Below are positions 1-8,358 of a stretch of 64,000 nucleotides of DNA, one piece after another (within the stretch, counting starts at the first letter, position 1; each line of letters begins with the position of its first letter). Below the pieces are notes generated by a model. That model saw nothing but the letters and a program-made list of their open reading frames with translations. It was not told the DNA's origin and ran no database searches. The translations under genes and the position numbers were made by a program. The stretch comes from an uncultured Candidatus Saccharibacteria bacterium (GTDB lineage: Bacteria > Patescibacteriota > Saccharimonadia > Saccharimonadales > Saccharimonadaceae): the NCBI GenBank assembly GCA_938018005.1, contig CALIJG010000019.1:124001-188000 (forward strand). The letters run 5' to 3'.

Positions 1-1
1 G

Positions 2-394
2 CCCGCAGCGGGCACATACGATTATAGCCAGATCCAAGCGTACATCAACAAGACGCTCAATGCCACAGAGGTATCTAAAGAGTCAGCCCATGTTGTCGTC
101 CTCAATGCATCAGGCGCATCAGGGGTAGCCAAGCGTGAGGCAGACAAGCTAGAGAAGCTTGGCATGGTTATTGATAGTATTGATAACGCTCCAAGTAGCG
201 GCAGCGCAGGGAGCAACAAGATCTACCAAGTGGCTGGGAGAGCTAGCGCGCCGCACACGAAGGCCAAGCTAGAGTCTATCTATCATGCCCAGGCTACCAC
301 TGGCACACCGCCAGTGACTACTGGTAGTCACACGCAGTTTGTCGTCGTGGTTGGCCAGCCTACAACGGGTACTTCGTCGGCAATTAGCGATTAG
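2..394 (+). CDS. LytR_C-domain protein, C-terminal part (5' truncated by window edge)
   Basis: The reading frame is open from base 2 to a TAG at 392-394, so only the last 130 residues are visible. The visible part contains a motif (VVVLNASGASGVAKREAD) typical of the LytR C-terminal domain (LytR_C, PF13399), which often follows an LCP (LytR-CpsA-Psr) catalytic domain or a membrane anchor in envelope proteins. LCP proteins transfer undecaprenyl-linked glycans onto the wall, which would fit the polysaccharide locus at 4.8-13 kb, but the catalytic domain is outside the window, so its presence is inference. The C-terminal tail is Thr/Ser/Gly/Pro-rich and probably extracellular. A stand-alone membrane-anchored LytR_C protein is equally possible. 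Confidence 0.7.
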   Translation, partial: PAAGTYDYSQIQAYINKTLNATEVSKESAHVVVLNASGASGVAKREADKLEKLGMVIDSIDNAPSSGSAGSNKIYQVAGRASAPHTKAKLESIYHAQATTGTPPVTTGSHTQFVVVVGQPTTGTSSAISD

Positions 395-701
395 TGAGTG
401 TAGTTTAATAAGCCGATAAGCTTCTGTTTTCGGTGTATGGTACTCGACTGTGCGGAGTATCAATATTCTTAACCCTCAAATTAAAAATAGATTATTATAA
501 TAGCTCTTTCCCTCATCGAATAAGGTAGCGAGAAGGGGGGTTATTCCCATCTGTGAAGTGTAAAGACGGTTGGTTTGCCGACTATGTAGTCTTGTTACTG
601 CTACTAAAGCAAGATAGCGCTCGCGCTTGCTACTTAACCTTAGCTTTGTATATAACGATTTAGGCGACCGAGCTACAAGGAGATACGAAAATACCTACTA
701 T
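395..701. other. Intergenic region between convergent genes
   Basis: No convincing gene. It holds a TATAAT-like box near 495-500 and a short imperfect hairpin near 608-631 (AGCAAG...CTTGCT) that could help end transcription between the two converging genes. A short forward frame at 627-812 overlaps the reverse gene and has no ribosome site. Confidence 0.3.
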
Positions 702-1091
702 CTATCGCCCATGCCAAAACTGTTGCGTTTTCATCCACTCAGGATCCTGGGTGGAGAGCTTTGCATTGCTGAGTTCGTCATAGCAGCGCATTATGCTGGT
801 ACGAAAAAGTGATTCCTGAACCTGGATCGATGAGTTCTTTATGATGCGATGTGGCAATCCGCGGCCAGCAAAGCATTGAGCAGCTGCATCGAATAGCTTG
901 CGATCGGTCACTTGCCGTACATTCAGTACCTCTTTGTACGAACCTGATGGGAAGTGTCGTGGTATCTCACCACTAATGTAGCCAGTCAAAGCAAAGGCAG
1001 TCACCGGTACGGTAATAACGAGGAGAGGTGCGAGGATGGCAGCGACCACCCAGTGTTGCTTGGTGTTGCGAAAATAGAATTTGCCTGTCAT
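702..1091 (-). CDS. Hypothetical single-pass membrane or secreted protein (129 aa)
   Basis: Unrecognised. The frame could start further upstream at a TTG, but a TTGACA/TATACT promoter lies on this strand at 1100-1130 and its -10 box ends 8 nt before the ATG at 1091. That ATG is therefore chosen, as a leaderless start. The protein has a hydrophobic segment at about residues 14-38 followed by a soluble part with two Cys residues (AAQCFAG and MRCYDEL), so it may be membrane-anchored or exported with a disulphide. It converges with the LytR_C gene and is divergent from the membrane protein at 1439. No domain assignment is justified. Confidence 0.55.
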   Translation of the reverse strand: MTGKFYFRNTKQHWVVAAILAPLLVITVPVTAFALTGYISGEIPRHFPSGSYKEVLNVRQVTDRKLFDAAAQCFAGRGLPHRIIKNSSIQVQESLFRTSIMRCYDELSNAKLSTQDPEWMKTQQFWHGR

Positions 1092-1099
1092 ATATAGTG

Positions 1100-1130
1100 A
1101 GTATAGAGCGTATAGTATGGCTATTGTCAA
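1100..1130 (-). promoter_or_regulatory. Promoter of the 702-1091 gene
   Basis: On the reverse strand, TTGACA (1125-1130) and TATACT (1100-1105) are separated by 19 nt. The start codon lies 8 nt past the -10, so the message would be leaderless. Confidence 0.55.
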
Positions 1131-1421
1131 ACAAAGCAAATACTACCTGAATCTTATAATTCTTCTTCCTCAGTATTTGTTTCACCTTCCTTCTGATAAA
1201 ACGCAACAAGAGCTAGCACTCCTCGGGCATCAACTCTCTTACACTTATATAAAAAAGCGCATTTATTACAATCAATTTCACGCTCCACCGGAGGAAATGC
1301 GAGAGAAGCAGCATACGATCTTATCGTGATATTCTGTAACTTAGGCGCAGCAAAGCAACCTACGAAACAGGCGCAGCTAGCAGAATTATCTCGCCCTAGG
1401 CTCTTATTTTTTCGCCCAAAA

Positions 1422-1430
1422 TGGTATAAT
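1422..1430 (+). promoter_or_regulatory. Extended -10 box, leaderless start
   Basis: TGGTATAAT at 1422-1430 ends 8 nt before the ATG at 1439. There is no Shine-Dalgarno site between them. Confidence 0.6.
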
Positions 1431-1438
1431 AAAGAGCA

Positions 1439-2221
1439 ATGGATTTTTTGCATGGTACACATCGTCAGTCTCGGGTCAGTGAGGTCGTTTATGTGGCGCT
1501 CAATCTTGGGCTCGCGACGCTGCTGTTTTTGATCGTCCTAGAGGTGCAGTCGCCTTGGCTCGCGTTGGCACTGGTGATTGCCAGTAAATGGCGCGCGCTC
1601 GCAGTGCGGCCACGCTTTTGGCTTGCCAATATTGTGGCAAATATGATCGACCTCACGGTAGGTATTAGTGTTGTGATGTTGATGTATGCTGCTAGTGGAG
1701 TGATCTGGCTACAGGTTGTCTTGGCAGTGCTACATGCGTTGTGGTTAGTGGTGCTCAAGCCACGATCGGATCGCCGTTCGGTGGCTATTCAGGCGGGTGT
1801 TGGTGTCTTTGTTGGGGCGACTGCTCTTGCTATGAGTTCCTATCGGTGGGATGCCGCTCTAGTTGTGCTACCGCTGTGGGTGCTGGGGTACTGTGCTGCG
1901 CGGCATATTCTCGGTAGCTATGAGGAACCACTCACGCGTACCTACGCGCTGATTACCGCAACGATCTTTGCAGAGCTTGGCTGGGTGAGCTATCACTGGA
2001 TGTTTGCCTATACTATCTCTGGCCTGGGGGCGATCAAACTTGCGCAGTTGCCGCTCTTTTTGGTGCTCTTTGGCTTTGTGTGTGAGCGTGCCTATAATAG
2101 CTACTATCAGCATGGTGTGGTGCGCGGGGCAGATATTGTCTTGCCATCGACACTGGCGGTTGGGCTTGTGCTGACGCTTTTGCTGTTGTTTAACAGCCTA
2201 AGCGCCACTGGCCTTGCGTAG
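1439..2221 (+). CDS. Polytopic membrane protein of unknown function (260 aa)
   Basis: Unrecognised integral membrane protein with about seven or eight hydrophobic segments spread over residues 15-258 and short connecting loops (for example KWRALAVRPRFW and LKPRSDRRSV). No catalytic motif is apparent. The start is fixed by the extended -10 box ending 8 nt upstream. It precedes the HtrA-like protease by 38 nt and shares its direction, so the two are probably co-transcribed, and a role in envelope maintenance is possible but unproven. Codon usage matches its neighbours. Confidence 0.75.
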   Translation: MDFLHGTHRQSRVSEVVYVALNLGLATLLFLIVLEVQSPWLALALVIASKWRALAVRPRFWLANIVANMIDLTVGISVVMLMYAASGVIWLQVVLAVLHALWLVVLKPRSDRRSVAIQAGVGVFVGATALAMSSYRWDAALVVLPLWVLGYCAARHILGSYEEPLTRTYALITATIFAELGWVSYHWMFAYTISGLGAIKLAQLPLFLVLFGFVCERAYNSYYQHGVVRGADIVLPSTLAVGLVLTLLLLFNSLSATGLA

Positions 2222-2259
2222 CCGAGGCAAGTGAAAAAAGGGTAAGGGGAAAAGAGGTT

Positions 2260-3465
2260 ATGAATCAACAACCGCAGATGACAGCGCAAGACCAGCGGGC
2301 GGCGCGTGCCATGCGCCAATCAAAAATCATGTCTATTATTGCAGCGGGTGCGCTTGCCCTTGTCTTTGTCGTGGCGATGGCAATGTGGGTTTATTTGCGG
2401 GCGATTGATCGCAATGCGACCGTCACTGAGCGCGACCAGGTTAGCACCGATGGTAATCTCGCTCCCACCGCTGACGAATCTGCGGTGGCCAATGTCGCCG
2501 ACAAAGCGTCAAAGAGCGTCGTGTCTATCATCACTAATATCGAAGGATCATCATCGCTCCGCACGACCACTCGCCAATCAGCTGCAGCGGGCACTGGCAT
2601 TATTGTCAGCAAAGATGGTTACATCGTCACAAACAAACATGTTGTGTCTAAGGCGAGCTCTATCCGTGTCATTGCTTCGGACGGCACGCGCTATGATGAC
2701 GTTCGGGTGGTGGGTGAGGACCCGCTCAACGACATTGCCTACCTCAAGCTTGAGGTAGGCAATACGGTGCTCACGCCACTGTCGCTCGGTGACTCAGCAA
2801 CGGTGCGGGTAGGGCAGTCGGTTGTGGCAATCGGCAACGCACTGGGCCGCTACCAAAACACCGTCACCAGCGGTATTATTTCTGGTAAAGGGCGGCCTGT
2901 GACAGCCTCTACATCGGGCAATAGTACCCAGCGAACGGAAAGCCTAACTGATCTTATCCAAACCGATGCTGCCGTGAATTCTGGTAATTCTGGCGGGCCA
3001 TTGCTTAACCGCTCAGGTCAGGTGATTGGCATCAATGTAGCAGTGGCAACAAACGCTCAGGGCATTAGCTTTGCTATTCCTGTCAATGCGATGAAGGGGA
3101 CGCTCAAGTCGGTCCTGGCGGGTAAGGGAGTGCGCCGGGCCTACCTTGGGGCGCGCTATGTGATGCTCACGCCAGATATTGCTAAGCAGGTCGGTACTTC
3201 GGCGAAGGAAGGCGCGTATGTGATGACAAGTGGCGACAAAAGCGCGATTGTAGCAGGTAGCCCAGCCGACAAAGCCGGCCTCCGCGAGAAGGATGTGATT
3301 ACCAAGATCAATAGCCTCGTTGTAGGCAAGCAAGGCGACGTCTCGAGCCTGATTGGCGAATACCAGCCTGGCGATGTCGTAGCCCTCACCATCCTCCGTG
3401 ACGGCAAAGAGCGTGTCGTACGCGTGACCCTGAGCGAGTATCAGGGCGGAGAGAGTGGGGAGTAG
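2260..3465 (+). CDS. htrA: HtrA/DegP-family serine protease with PDZ domain
   Basis: Membrane-anchored, envelope-facing quality-control protease of the S1C (trypsin-like) family. Residues 24-46 form one transmembrane anchor. The protease domain covers about 75-290 and holds the triad His127 (TNKHVVS), Asp158 (NDIAYLK) and Ser244 (NSGNSGGPLL). A single PDZ domain follows at about 300-390 (GSPADKAGLREKDVITKIN). The 401-residue length is normal for one-PDZ Gram-positive-type HtrA. A purine-rich site (AAGAGG) lies just upstream of the ATG. The stop codon is next to an 11-bp inverted repeat that ends transcription against the converging gene. Confidence 0.93.
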   Translation: MNQQPQMTAQDQRAARAMRQSKIMSIIAAGALALVFVVAMAMWVYLRAIDRNATVTERDQVSTDGNLAPTADESAVANVADKASKSVVSIITNIEGSSSLRTTTRQSAAAGTGIIVSKDGYIVTNKHVVSKASSIRVIASDGTRYDDVRVVGEDPLNDIAYLKLEVGNTVLTPLSLGDSATVRVGQSVVAIGNALGRYQNTVTSGIISGKGRPVTASTSGNSTQRTESLTDLIQTDAAVNSGNSGGPLLNRSGQVIGINVAVATNAQGISFAIPVNAMKGTLKSVLAGKGVRRAYLGARYVMLTPDIAKQVGTSAKEGAYVMTSGDKSAIVAGSPADKAGLREKDVITKINSLVVGKQGDVSSLIGEYQPGDVVALTILRDGKERVVRVTLSEYQGGESGE

Positions 3466-3488
3466 AGCGAGGCGCTATACTCCCCACT
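3454..3488. terminator. Bidirectional hairpin between convergent genes
   Basis: Perfect 11-bp stem (AGTGGGGAGTA 3454-3464, TACTCCCCACT 3478-3488) with a 13-nt loop, overlapping the end of htrA. No strong U-tract follows, so it may block read-through on both strands by structure. Confidence 0.55.
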
Positions 3489-3496
3489 TGTTACCT

Positions 3497-4609
3497 CTAA
3501 TCCAACGCTTCGTACTCAAGTCCAAGATGGTAAGGCATCAACCGATCAGTACCAGGATACAGCTGATCATCAGGTGTGTAGGGGTTTGGGTCTTCTGGGT
3601 TTACCCACCCCCAGTAACGCAGTTGGCTTGGCGCTTTGACTACCCCTATCTCCCGCAGTCGTATAACGCAAGCATGAGCTATGTCAGTGATCGCTTTGCT
3701 GTGGAGCGGCCATCGGCAGTCGCGCCTCCAGTTTGGAATTGTTGGATCGTTGCGAGCAAATCCAAGGCCATTGAGCGTTTGGCGCTGCTCGGTGGTGAAT
3801 GATGCTTTGCGTATTCCAATATTTTCTCCAGTGAGTTCGGCAGTTACAGCATAGTCGAGCGCTAGATCGTCTTCGACACAGAACTGGACGAAAGGAAGAT
3901 GGTCTGGGCTCTGCGAATCAGCAATGATTAGGAAAGAACGACGGGGGAGCCTTGAGATTGTGATGGCTAGCTGTTCTTCGAACGCGTCCCATGTTAGATC
4001 GTCGCCTTGACGTAGGGTATAGTCTTTGCCGTCCTTCCGAAACGCTTTGCTTGGGATAGCAGTCTTGATGATGCCAAGATCGCGCAGTGGAAATACGCGG
4101 CTGAAGATATAGTCCCCTATAAACTCGTTGAGTGTTATTCCGCCGTGCTCAAGTCGCGCGCTTTGTGGGCTCACAATGAGTAGTGGAGGCCAACCATGAG
4201 GGTGGACTATTTCGACGAAGCAATTATGCGGGCCTTGCCATAGTGCATATGAGCGGTCACCGGTTTCCTGGTGGAGGGGTGGTTTCGGCCACGTACTTCG
4301 TAACTTTTGAACATACTCTGCAAATAAGTCGATGGCCATTTCTTGGTCTTGGCCGGTTTCGGTGCAATGTGCAACAACTGCTAGCGTTGAACCGAGACGA
4401 TTGACGTCTATCCCGTCATGGCATAGAAACGGATCTATACTGTCCGAAATAACCGTTTCAAGTCTGAATGGGTAGTTGTCTTGAACTTCCTTGACGGCAT
4501 GATTGATGGCTTGAGGATCGCCCGCGGCATCCCACGGAAGCTTTGCGATGAGGTTTATCCAATGTAGGAGTTCTGGAAAAGTTAGTTTAGTTGGTGTTGA
4601 GTTTGTCAT
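3497..4609 (-). CDS. Two-domain protein: LPW/YDG-type N-terminal domain plus TY-Chap-like C-terminal domain
   Basis: Not a named protein. Residues about 8-155 resemble each of the two repeats of the protein at 31758-32819: an amphipathic start (INLIAKLPW), a Cys/His-Asp-Gly motif (CHDGID), a Tyr-rich helix ending in Trp-Pro (LFAEYVQKLRSTWPKP) and a closing strand (PPLLIVSPQS). Residues about 210-320 (FVQFCVEDD, LTGENIG, TTEQRQTLNGLGF, IPNW) resemble, from memory, the actinobacterial TY-Chap_N domain, a YbjN/type III-chaperone-like fold; this is tentative. It is soluble with no signal peptide. A reverse-strand TATAAT (4660-4665) and an AAGGAT site precede the ATG. A chaperone or immunity-like role is only inference. 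Confidence 0.7.
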   Translation of the reverse strand: MTNSTPTKLTFPELLHWINLIAKLPWDAAGDPQAINHAVKEVQDNYPFRLETVISDSIDPFLCHDGIDVNRLGSTLAVVAHCTETGQDQEMAIDLFAEYVQKLRSTWPKPPLHQETGDRSYALWQGPHNCFVEIVHPHGWPPLLIVSPQSARLEHGGITLNEFIGDYIFSRVFPLRDLGIIKTAIPSKAFRKDGKDYTLRQGDDLTWDAFEEQLAITISRLPRRSFLIIADSQSPDHLPFVQFCVEDDLALDYAVTAELTGENIGIRKASFTTEQRQTLNGLGFARNDPTIPNWRRDCRWPLHSKAITDIAHACVIRLREIGVVKAPSQLRYWGWVNPEDPNPYTPDDQLYPGTDRLMPYHLGLEYEALD

Positions 4610-4659
4610 TGATGATCCTTACGTTTTGAGTTAAATCAGCTTTATTGCTCTATAGCGCT

Positions 4660-4665
4660 ATTATA
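4660..4665 (-). promoter_or_regulatory. -10 box for the 3497-4609 gene
   Basis: TATAAT on the reverse strand, about 50 nt before the start codon, with an AAGGAT ribosome site close to the ATG. This unit has an ordinary leader. Confidence 0.45.
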
Positions 4666-4785
4666 TCATTATAATTGAGTCAAGACGCTGCTGAATTTTC
4701 CACAACAATTTATGGTATAACCTCTGTTCTATAAATGTATGATCGCCATATGTTGCAAGATATGCTTGGAGCTCGGCAAAATGTA

Positions 4786-4794
4786 TGCTATAGT
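4786..4794 (+). promoter_or_regulatory. Extended -10 box upstream of the polysaccharide operon
   Basis: TGCTATAGT at 4786-4794, about 50 nt before the GTG start at 4845. AGGGGG at 4835-4840 serves as ribosome site. It is the best promoter candidate for the glycan locus. Confidence 0.5.
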
Positions 4795-4844
4795 CGAACA
4801 TAGGTGGGACAAACAATATGAGAACATAACACACAGGGGGCATT

Positions 4845-5474
4845 GTGGAAACAATCAACTTTTACCAACTAATACGATATTATGCACGGAAGTGGCCGGT
4901 GATGATTGTTGCCATTCTCGTTGGTATTGGGCTTGGTGCGGCCTATGCGCTGTCAATCCAACAGCCGCAGTATAAAAGCTCCGCAACGTTGCTGCTAACA
5001 GGGGTAGAGCAAGGTCAAAACACCATTACACTTACCAACTACACCACGCTCTTTACCTCGCGGCGGGTGCTCGATCCGGTAATCGACCGTGCCCAGTACA
5101 AGGGGAGCTACGAGACACTGCTGGCCAACACGACTGCCAAGCACGTAAAGAACACCGATATCATCACTGTCTCGATGAATGCTGGTGAGCCCAAGATGAG
5201 CGAAACCTTGCTCAAACAGGCGATTACCGAGTTTGAAAAGCAGACGAAAGCATTGTATGGCAAGACCAAAATTAGCATCAAAACTGTCGATACTGTCAAT
5301 ACGCCAAGCGCACCAGCAAGCATAGGGCTTGGGCAGGCGATGGCACTTGGCGGTGGCGGTGCACTGTTGCTTGCCATTGTAGGATTGTTCTTTGCCTACG
5401 ACTATGCGCAGTCGCAGCGCGCGGCCGAAGCAGCCGCTGCAGCTACATCCGCGGCGACCAAGACTAAGCGCTAA
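4845..5474 (+). CDS. Wzz/YveK-like polysaccharide chain-length determinant
   Basis: Polysaccharide co-polymerase that would set glycan chain length or organise export at the membrane. It has the family's form: a short cytoplasmic start, a transmembrane helix at about 18-37, an extracytoplasmic domain of about 125 residues (YKSSATLLLTG, RRVLDPVIDRAQ), and a second helix at about 163-186 ending in an Ala-rich basic tail. No Walker motifs are present, so any BY-kinase partner is separate. At 209 residues it resembles the short Gram-positive YveK/CapA type. It starts with GTG after AGGGGG and is the first gene of the glycan locus. Confidence 0.82.
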   Translation: METINFYQLIRYYARKWPVMIVAILVGIGLGAAYALSIQQPQYKSSATLLLTGVEQGQNTITLTNYTTLFTSRRVLDPVIDRAQYKGSYETLLANTTAKHVKNTDIITVSMNAGEPKMSETLLKQAITEFEKQTKALYGKTKISIKTVDTVNTPSAPASIGLGQAMALGGGGALLLAIVGLFFAYDYAQSQRAAEAAAAATSAATKTKR

Positions 5475-5566
5475 CCGCGCTACCTACACAGAACTTATTT
5501 TGCTGAAGCATACAGCCGCACGGGTACGCGGCACGATAACAACACAGGGTAACAAGGGGGTATACC

Positions 5567-6187
5567 ATGTATCGGGAATACGGAAAACGCATCGAAGATG
5601 TGAGCATTGCGCTGGCTGCGCTGGTGATTCTAGGGCTACCAATGCTGCTAGTCGCAGCGGCGATTCGCCTCACGTCAAAAGGGCCGGCCTTGTTCCGCCA
5701 GAAGCGCTTCGGCAAAGATAAGCAGCTATTTACAGTTTATAAATTCCGCACTATGTCTACGAAAGCACCAAAGAATATGCCAACCAATAGTTTTACCAAC
5801 GCAGATAGCTATATTACACCACTCGGTGGGGTACTGCGCAAGCTATCTATCGACGAACTACCACAGCTACTCAACGTCATCAAAGGCGAGATGAGCATCG
5901 TTGGGCCGCGGCCCGTCATCAAGACAGAGAAAAAGCTGATTAGCCTGCGCCAAAAATACCACGCTAATTCCGTTAAGCCAGGCATCACTGGCTGGGCGCA
6001 AGTAAATGGCCGCGACGACCTAGATGACCAGCGCAAAGCTGAGATGGACGGTGAGTATGTGCAGCGGCTGAGCTTCCTGACCGACGTCAAGATCATGATA
6101 AAGACGATTGGAGCGGTATTGATGATGAGTGGCCATACGGAAGGAAGCGAGCGTGCGGTAACAGGAGTCGATAATGCCCTCGAATAA
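5567..6187 (+). CDS. Undecaprenyl-phosphate sugar-1-phosphate transferase (bacterial sugar transferase family)
   Basis: Initiating enzyme that places the first sugar phosphate on undecaprenyl phosphate in the membrane. A hydrophobic N-terminal segment (residues 12-33) precedes the catalytic domain with the family motifs KFRTM, LRKLSIDELPQLLNVIKG and MSIVGPRP, and GITGWAQVNGRDD further on. At 206 residues it is the short PglC/WcaJ-C form without extra helices. It has a strong AAGGGGG site before the ATG. Its stop overlaps the next glycosyltransferase by 14 nt, which supports translational coupling. The sugar specificity cannot be read from the sequence. Confidence 0.92.
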   Translation: MYREYGKRIEDVSIALAALVILGLPMLLVAAAIRLTSKGPALFRQKRFGKDKQLFTVYKFRTMSTKAPKNMPTNSFTNADSYITPLGGVLRKLSIDELPQLLNVIKGEMSIVGPRPVIKTEKKLISLRQKYHANSVKPGITGWAQVNGRDDLDDQRKAEMDGEYVQRLSFLTDVKIMIKTIGAVLMMSGHTEGSERAVTGVDNALE

Positions 6188-7271
6188 GAAAAAAGTCCTT
6201 TTCACCTCACACACTGCCAATTTCCAGAAGTTCAACCGGCCCTTCATGCGGATGCTGCGCGAACAGGGGTATGAGGTACATTATGCCTCGATGGGCGAGG
6301 AGCAGATTGAGGATTGCGACAAGCAGTTCGTTGTGCCATTTACACGTAGCCCCTTCACGCTCAGTAATATCCGGGCCTATCGCCAACTCAAGCAGATTAT
6401 CGACCACGAACAGTACGACCTCATCCACACTCATACACCAGTAGGGAGTGTCGTGACGCGTCTTGCGGCTCGACAGGCTCGACAGCGCGGCACACGGGTG
6501 ATCTACACTGCTCATGGCTTTCACTTCTTTACGGGTGCGCCGCTGCTCAACTGGCTGGTGTACTATCCCATTGAGCGCTTGATGGCGCACTACACTGACG
6601 TCCTCATTACAATTAATGCCGAGGACTATGCCCGAGCTAACCGCCATTTTGCTACCAGTGTGGTGTATGTGCCGGGGGTGGGGGTGGATCTAGCGGTGTA
6701 TAAATCTCTTACCAAGCGAGAGAAGCAGCATCTGCGCCAAGAATACGGGTTTCACAAGAATGATTTTATTCTTATCTATGCTGCCGAACTGAATAAGAAT
6801 AAGAATCAAGGGTTTTTGATTCGGATGATGACACATTTGCTCAAGACTGTACCAACGGCGAAGCTTGTCCTCTGTGGGGTTGGTAGCAAAGAGCAGCAGT
6901 ATAAAGCACTCGCTCAGCAGCTTGGCATTGCAGACCACGTAAAGTTCATGGGGTATCGCCGTGATATGCCGCAGCTGCTAGGGATATCTGATGTGTCTGT
7001 GTCAGCAAGTGGGCGCGAGGGGCTGCCTGTTAATGTGCTAGAGGCGGCGAGTGTGGGGTTGCCGGTGGTTGCTTTGCCGTGCCGTGGTATTCAGGATATT
7101 GCTCAGCAGACACCACTTGTGCAGATGATGCCCGATAGAGATACGAAGCGTATGGCAGATGTACTGGCGTCGATTGCAACAAGCGAGGCAGACACATCTG
7201 TACAAAAGGTAGATTTGTCTCGTTACGAAACGCATTCGATTAAAAAAATGATGGAGCGCATATATGAATGA
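6174..7271 (+). CDS. Glycosyltransferase family 4 (GT-B fold)
   Basis: Cytoplasmic GT-B glycosyltransferase that would add the second sugar. The N-terminal domain shows HTHTPVGSVVTRLAAR and YTAHGFHFF. The C-terminal nucleotide-sugar domain shows IYAAELNKNKNQ, LCGVGSKEQQYK, and the family motif SASGREGLPVNVLEA with the E-x7-E arrangement. Length (365 aa) is normal. The ATG has AGGAG upstream and lies inside the previous gene's end; the 3' end overlaps the next gene by 8 nt. A UDP-HexNAc or UDP-hexose donor is possible, but substrate is unknown. Confidence 0.9.
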   Translation: MPSNKKKVLFTSHTANFQKFNRPFMRMLREQGYEVHYASMGEEQIEDCDKQFVVPFTRSPFTLSNIRAYRQLKQIIDHEQYDLIHTHTPVGSVVTRLAARQARQRGTRVIYTAHGFHFFTGAPLLNWLVYYPIERLMAHYTDVLITINAEDYARANRHFATSVVYVPGVGVDLAVYKSLTKREKQHLRQEYGFHKNDFILIYAAELNKNKNQGFLIRMMTHLLKTVPTAKLVLCGVGSKEQQYKALAQQLGIADHVKFMGYRRDMPQLLGISDVSVSASGREGLPVNVLEAASVGLPVVALPCRGIQDIAQQTPLVQMMPDRDTKRMADVLASIATSEADTSVQKVDLSRYETHSIKKMMERIYE

Positions 7272-8358
7272 TATTGCAAGCTACCTATTCTATATCGGTA
7301 TCTTTGCAGGAGCGGCGTTACTCTTGCGAGCTGGCTACCGATATAAGAGTATGGTGCTCAAGACAGTTGCTGCGATCATTCCAATTATTGTCGCGGCACT
7401 GCGTGATAATGTTGGGACTGATTATGCAACATATGTTAAGGTGTTCGAAGACTTTCGGACGCTGTCGATCGGTGATTTCTTTAGCAATCGGTCTAATGGT
7501 ACCGAAGTTGGGTTCTATCTCATCAACAAACTCTCGCAGTGGCTGACGGATGGGCCAGGGCTTATGTTTGCCATTATGTCGATAATTTGTATTGTCTTTT
7601 TCTTCCGTGCGATGCGCCGCTGGCATGTTCGCTACCCGGCACTGGTGTATTTCCTCTATTTGATGCTCGTATTTCCAAACTCACTCAATATCGTTCGACA
7701 ATCTGCTGCCGCAATGATAGCACTGTACGCCTTTTCGTTTATTCTTGAGAAAAAGCCAGTTAAGTACGTCTTTGTGATTTTATGCGCGAGTTCTTTGCAT
7801 ACATCGGCGCTATTCTTGTTGCCGCTATATCTCGTACGGTTCTTGGTGCAAGCAAAGCGGGGCACACATATCCGATTTGCTGTCAAGACAGTACTTATTG
7901 CACTTATCATTGGTGGGGTGTTACCATTATTGATTGCACAGTTTTCGAGCCAGAGTATCTTCTCGCGCTATAGTATTTATGACAACATAATTGGCTCGGG
8001 GATTAATCTCCAGCTCTATGTCCATATATGCTTCGTTGTGATATTTACCATGATATTGCGCTATCGATATGATGATATACACTACCGCTTTTTCTATGTG
8101 CTGGAGGTACTCAATGTCGTTTTGTTAGTCAATCTTGACCCAAGCCAGATCACAAAACGACTCGCTGTGTACTTTTCTATCGCACCAGTGATGCTGCTTG
8201 GTAAGCTGCCGTCTCTCCCTCAGTCGCCGAGTGGTAGGAGGGCGATGATGGTGGGGGTTGCCTGCTACGGTCTTGTTATTTTCTACATATCATACGTTGT
8301 GTTGATGCAGGCCGATATCATACCGTATAAATCAATGCTGTTTGGAGGTAGCTCGTGA
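7264..8358 (+). CDS. EpsG/Wzy-like polysaccharide polymerase
   Basis: Polytopic membrane protein of about 10-11 segments that fits the EpsG family of O-unit polymerases. Its features are RDNVGTDYATYVKVFEDF in the first loop, TEVGFYLINKLSQW, and a later LNIVRQSAAAMIALYAF with a helix arginine, all typical of EpsG-like proteins in exopolysaccharide loci. It would join lipid-linked repeat units outside the membrane. It overlaps both flanking genes, so it sits inside one translationally coupled operon. Codons are somewhat more AT-rich than those of housekeeping genes here, which is common in glycan loci. Confidence 0.83.
   Translation: MNDIASYLFYIGIFAGAALLLRAGYRYKSMVLKTVAAIIPIIVAALRDNVGTDYATYVKVFEDFRTLSIGDFFSNRSNGTEVGFYLINKLSQWLTDGPGLMFAIMSIICIVFFFRAMRRWHVRYPALVYFLYLMLVFPNSLNIVRQSAAAMIALYAFSFILEKKPVKYVFVILCASSLHTSALFLLPLYLVRFLVQAKRGTHIRFAVKTVLIALIIGGVLPLLIAQFSSQSIFSRYSIYDNIIGSGINLQLYVHICFVVIFTMILRYRYDDIHYRFFYVLEVLNVVLLVNLDPSQITKRLAVYFSIAPVMLLGKLPSLPQSPSGRRAMMVGVACYGLVIFYISYVVLMQADIIPYKSMLFGGSS

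Noticed and set aside
713..726. Shared 14-mer GCCAAAACTGTTGC near 713 and near 48783
   Set aside because: Flanking sequence diverges at once and no mobile-element feature is present; treated as chance.
627..812. Forward frame of 61 aa
   Set aside because: It overlaps the reverse-strand gene that has a clear promoter; no ribosome site.
1154..1462. Reverse frame of 102 aa with several Cys residues (CNKCAFLYKC)
   Set aside because: It overlaps the promoter and start of the 1439 gene and the promoter of the 702 gene, has no ribosome site, and shows no ordered domain beyond a chance Cys cluster.
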